In this document: in pieces, positions 23,951 through 26,572 of the stretch
Numbering within the stretch: the first letter of the stretch is position 1
How the letters are laid out: each line of letters starts with the position of its first letter
Assembly: GCA_002395865.1 (NCBI GenBank)
Contig: DGVE01000071.1
Location: 1-26,572 of the forward strand
DNA length: 26,572 nt
Source: Lachnospiraceae bacterium UBA4292
Lineage (GTDB): Bacteria; Bacillota; Clostridia; Lachnospirales; Lachnospiraceae
Direction of reading: 5' to 3'
Made by a program: the position numbers and the translations under genes
Notes under the pieces: model-generated
What the model was told of the DNA's origin: nothing
Database searches by the model: none
What the model saw: the letters and a program-made list of their open reading frames with translations, nothing else

Positions 23951-24622
23951 ATGGATAAGCTTACGGTACTTGTAGTAGATGATGAAGACAGAATAAGAAA
24001 GCTGGTTAGGGATTTTCTTGTGAGGAAGGATTTCAACGTCATCGAGGCCGGTGACGGCGAGAAGGCTGTCGAGCTGTTCTTCTCCGATAAGAAGGTCGAT
24101 CTGGTGATACTCGATGTCATGATGCCCAAGATGGACGGTTGGGAGGTGCTTAAGACCATCCGCGAATACTCGAAGGTCCCTGTCATCATGCTTACAGCCA
24201 GAGGCGAGGAGAGGGATGAGCTGAAGGGCTTCGACATCGGAGCGGACGAGTATATCTCCAAGCCGTTTTCGCCGAAGATACTTGTCGCGAGGGTCGATGC
24301 GCTTCTTCGAAGGAGCAACCAGGCGAAGGATGAGGCTGTGGAGATCGGAGGCATCACGCTTGACAAGAGTGCCCATGTGGTGAAGATCGACGGCGAGCAG
24401 ATCGACCTGTCCTTCAAGGAGTTCGAGCTTCTCTCATATTTTATAGAGAACAAGGGCATCGCTCTGTCCAGAGAAAAGATCCTGAACAATGTCTGGAACT
24501 ACGATTATTTCGGAGATGCCAGGACCATTGACACCCATGTCAAAAAGCTCAGGAGCAAGATGGGTGAAAAGGGCGACTGTATAAAGACTATCTGGGGCAT
24601 GGGTTACAAATTTGAGGTATAG
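23951..24622 (+). CDS. OmpR/PhoB-type response regulator
   Basis: DNA-binding transcription regulator, partner of the histidine kinase immediately downstream. 223 residues. Receiver domain 3-118: VVDDED acidic pocket, phosphoacceptor Asp55 in LDVMMP, Thr82 in MLTARGE and Lys104 in ISKPFSP. Winged-helix C-terminal domain from about 130: LSFKEFELLSYFIENKG, LNNVWNYDYFGDARTIDTHV, LRSKMG, IKTIWGMGYKFEV, all typical of the OmpR class. GGGGGT upstream of ATG 23951 is the ribosome binding site. The stimulus is unknown. The inverted repeat 45 bases upstream might be an autoregulatory site. Confidence 0.96.
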   Translation: MDKLTVLVVDDEDRIRKLVRDFLVRKDFNVIEAGDGEKAVELFFSDKKVDLVILDVMMPKMDGWEVLKTIREYSKVPVIMLTARGEERDELKGFDIGADEYISKPFSPKILVARVDALLRRSNQAKDEAVEIGGITLDKSAHVVKIDGEQIDLSFKEFELLSYFIENKGIALSREKILNNVWNYDYFGDARTIDTHVKKLRSKMGEKGDCIKTIWGMGYKFEV

Positions 24623-24651
24623 GTGAAGTACAGTTTCATATAGGGTCTATT

Positions 24652-26292
24652 ATGAAGATATCCATAAGGGTAAAATTTACGGCGGTGTTCGCGCTTGTGC
24701 TGGGTGCGGCCATCGCCTTATGCATTCTTTTTAACAGCTTGTATCTGGAAGAGTATTATATTAAAGAAAAGGTATCCGCCATGCTCTCGGCCTGCGAGGA
24801 GCTCGAAGCGGTTCTTTTGAGTGCGCCGGAAGATACCGGTGAGGCTCGTGACGGTGATGTTTCTTCGAATTCGTCAGCCATGCTCGGGGATCCTTCGATA
24901 GGTGAACCGGACGACTCTCAGCCGCATTCGGGGCGAAGGAACGACTCTTCCGAGGAAAATCCGGACGGTGATCCAAGGATAATAAACCTTTTTTACAAGC
25001 TGAAGGATAATTCAAATATCACGGCAATGGTCATCCATGGCGGTGTCGTCTATACCGCTGAGGGCGTTGACAGGACATGGATATCCAGAGTGCTTTCCGA
25101 GAGACAGAGCATTTACGGCGCCGGCTCGGGAGGCGGCAGAAGCACGGTCATTTCCGAGACGGAAGAATACAGTATCATCAAATACTATGACAACGTCACC
25201 GGAACCTATTATCTTGAGGCATGGGGAAGTCTGGAGGAGGGAAGCATATTTTTTATGAGGACTCCTCTTGCTTCCATCTCTGAGAGCGTCGGCATTTCCA
25301 ATAATTTCTTCCTTTACATAGGCCTCGCGGTCGCGGTGGCGGGAGTAATAGTCATGTATGTGGTAATGGGCCTGGTCACCGGACCCATCATAAAGCTGCA
25401 GACTATCTCAAAGCGCATGAGCGAGATGGATTTTGAGGCGAAGTATACCGGCTCCGCTCATGACGAGATAGGCGAGCTCGGAAGACATCTCAATGAGATG
25501 AGCGAGAAGCTCGAGGAGGGTGTGGCCAGACTTAAGGCAGCGAATCTCGAACTGACCAGGGACATAGAGGAGAAGGAGCAGCTCGAGGCGGCAAGAAGCG
25601 AGTTCATAGGCAATGTATCCCATGAGCTTAAGACACCGCTGGCTGTTATACAGGGCTACGCTGAAGGCCTTCAGGAGGGCGTGGCAGAGGATCCCGAGAG
25701 TGCGGCATACTACTGCGAGGTGATAATCGACGAGGCTCAGAAGATGAACCGCATGGTGAAAAAGTTGCTTACTCTTAACGAGCTTGAGCAGGGACGCGAA
25801 AAGCTCGATCTCACCCGCTTTGACCTGACGGCACTGACATCGGGTGTCTGCCAGGCATACGCTATTCTCGCGAAGAACAAGGGCGCCACGATCATATTCA
25901 CCAGACGCGACAGCGCGTTCACATGGGGCGATGAATACAAGATCGAGGAGGTCATCTCCAACTATATCAGCAACGCGATCAATCATATATCCGGCAGGAT
26001 GGAGATAGATGTGCGAATAATCGAAAAAGAGGGCACTGTCAGGCTCGAGGTGGAAAATTCCGGAAGTCACATTCCCGAGGAGGATATCGAGAAGGTTTGG
26101 GACAAGTTCTACAAGGTGGACAAGGCCCATACCAGAAGCTACGGCGGAAACGGCATAGGACTCAGCATCGTGAAGGCGATAATCGATCTTCACGGGGGCC
26201 GGTGCGGCGCGCAGAATACGGACGCGGGAGTCATGTTCTGGTTTGAACTGTCGGGCAATACGCAGGGAAAAACGGCTCCTGAGACTGTTTAG
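24652..26292 (+). CDS. Membrane sensor histidine kinase
   Basis: Partner of the upstream response regulator. 546 residues. Membrane helix about 9-28, an extracytoplasmic sensor of about 185 residues with a disordered Ser/Asp/Glu-rich section near 60-105 and a beta-rich remainder, second helix about 219-241, HAMP domain about 242-295 (GPIIKLQTISKRMSEMD), a short coiled coil, HisKA domain with phosphorylated His324 in NVSHELKTPL, and HATPase: N box NYISNAINH, G1 ENSGSHIP, F region WDKFYKVD, G2 YGGNGIGLSIVK. The G1 box lacks the usual Asp-x-Gly-x-Gly (it is NSGSH), a variant often seen in Firmicutes kinases. ATG 24652 has only a weak AGGG site. The gap to the regulator is 29 bp. No clear terminator separates it from the rRNA promoter. 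Confidence 0.95.
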   Translation: MKISIRVKFTAVFALVLGAAIALCILFNSLYLEEYYIKEKVSAMLSACEELEAVLLSAPEDTGEARDGDVSSNSSAMLGDPSIGEPDDSQPHSGRRNDSSEENPDGDPRIINLFYKLKDNSNITAMVIHGGVVYTAEGVDRTWISRVLSERQSIYGAGSGGGRSTVISETEEYSIIKYYDNVTGTYYLEAWGSLEEGSIFFMRTPLASISESVGISNNFFLYIGLAVAVAGVIVMYVVMGLVTGPIIKLQTISKRMSEMDFEAKYTGSAHDEIGELGRHLNEMSEKLEEGVARLKAANLELTRDIEEKEQLEAARSEFIGNVSHELKTPLAVIQGYAEGLQEGVAEDPESAAYYCEVIIDEAQKMNRMVKKLLTLNELEQGREKLDLTRFDLTALTSGVCQAYAILAKNKGATIIFTRRDSAFTWGDEYKIEEVISNYISNAINHISGRMEIDVRIIEKEGTVRLEVENSGSHIPEEDIEKVWDKFYKVDKAHTRSYGGNGIGLSIVKAIIDLHGGRCGAQNTDAGVMFWFELSGNTQGKTAPETV

Positions 26293-26323
26293 AAAATATT
26301 TAGAATTTTTTGTAAAAAACCTG

Positions 26324-26352
26324 TTGACAGGCGCGAAAGAAAGTGCTATCAT
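26324..26352 (+). promoter_or_regulatory. rRNA operon promoter
   Basis: TTGACA (26324-26329), 17-bp spacer, TATCAT (26347-26352) with TGC just before it (extended -10). An A/T-rich tract (about 26292-26320) resembles an UP element. About 200 bases of leader follow before 16S. Confidence 0.88.
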
Positions 26353-26381
26353 TGCGACTGTTCCGCTGATGGAGTTGCAAA

Positions 26382-26406
26382 AATTGTTCAAACAATTCAA
26401 ACAATT
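26382..26406 (+). repeat. Short repeats in the rRNA leader
   Basis: AATTGTT (26382-26388) and AACAATT (26391-26397) form an inverted repeat; CAAACAATT occurs twice in tandem (26389-26397 and 26398-26406), so the first arm could pair with either copy. Confidence 0.55.
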
Positions 26407-26429
26407 TCGATCCGGACAAAACGAACAGA

Positions 26430-26447
26430 ACCTTGAAAACAGAATAG
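26430..26447 (+). promoter_or_regulatory. Putative boxA-like antitermination site in the rRNA leader
   Basis: ACCTTGAAAACAGAATAG resembles the TTGAAAAC-containing boxA regions common in Firmicutes rRNA leaders and spacers, where Nus factors bind. This is by memory of the motif. An inverted repeat AAATTCA/TGAATTT follows at 26463-26478. Confidence 0.4.
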
Positions 26448-26551
26448 TATACTCCAACCTCGAAATTCAAATGAATTTTAAATTGGAACAAAAAACCTAA
26501 AAACAGTAAACGGAAATTAGAAACGACAACGTTCTAAGGACCTGGACAACT

Positions 26552-26572
26552 TTTTATGAGAGTTCGATCCTG
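26552..26572 (+). rRNA. 5' end of 16S rRNA (partial)
   Basis: The final bases TATGAGAGTTCGATCCTG match the universal 16S start (E. coli positions about 8-20, AGAGTTTGATCMTG) except C for T at 26565. The start at 26552 is set by alignment to E. coli numbering and is approximate. The gene continues beyond the window. Confidence 0.9.

Noticed and set aside
25408..26457. Minus-strand open frame of 349 aa opposite the histidine kinase
   Set aside because: Antisense to the intact HisKA/HATPase region and extending across the rRNA promoter; composition is not protein-like.

Overview
The window looks like core chromosome of a Gram-positive anaerobe of the Clostridia, most likely Lachnospiraceae. The signs are AGGAGG-type ribosome binding sites, vegetative (sigma-A type) promoters, a DUF1292 protein, the LL-diaminopimelate aminotransferase route to lysine, a fused Wzz/tyrosine-kinase, a VanZ protein, and the first bases of a Firmicutes-like 16S rRNA gene at the right edge. 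The family assignment is inference from gene content, not from a search. Almost all of the window is coding. No CRISPR array, insertion sequence, prophage or integrase was seen, and no gene-free stretch exceeds 300 bases.

Layout. (1) 1-2130: the tail of a tRNA resembling tRNA-Leu, a four-helix membrane protein with a Pro/Ala-rich middle and a SHOCT-like C-terminus, a small orphan protein, and a complete tRNA-Leu with anticodon AAG. (2) 2224-9766, cell envelope: a large lipoprotein, a two-part family 2 glycosyltransferase, a polysaccharide co-polymerase/tyrosine kinase, a LytR-CpsA-Psr transferase, and a secreted, membrane-anchored protein with a consensus promoter. (3) 9795-13570: a cytoplasmic GH113-like glycosidase, VanZ, HisC and DapL, closely packed and closed by a bidirectional terminator. 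(4) 13590-15118, minus strand: ychF and a DUF1292 gene. (5) 15150-15701: an AT-rich orphan gene with its own promoter and terminator. (6) 15713-23867: a tightly packed run of folC, folP, a FolB-FolK-prephenate dehydratase fusion, ppx, ppk and ung. (7) 23951-26292: an OmpR-type response regulator and its histidine kinase. (8) 26324-26572: an rRNA promoter, leader and the start of 16S rRNA.

The most striking item is the 561-residue protein at 17778-19463. It joins two consecutive folate enzymes (dihydroneopterin aldolase and HPPK) to a prephenate dehydratase with an ACT domain in one open reading frame, inside a folate operon. Folate needs chorismate for its p-aminobenzoate part, and prephenate dehydratase acts on the competing chorismate branch to phenylalanine. 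The fusion therefore physically links two users of chorismate. Catalytic motifs of all three enzymes look intact, but the ACT phenylalanine-binding ESRP motif reads ASMP. A second notable item is the A34 anticodon (AAG) of the complete tRNA-Leu, which coincides with strong CTT preference in the apparently highly expressed surface protein gene.
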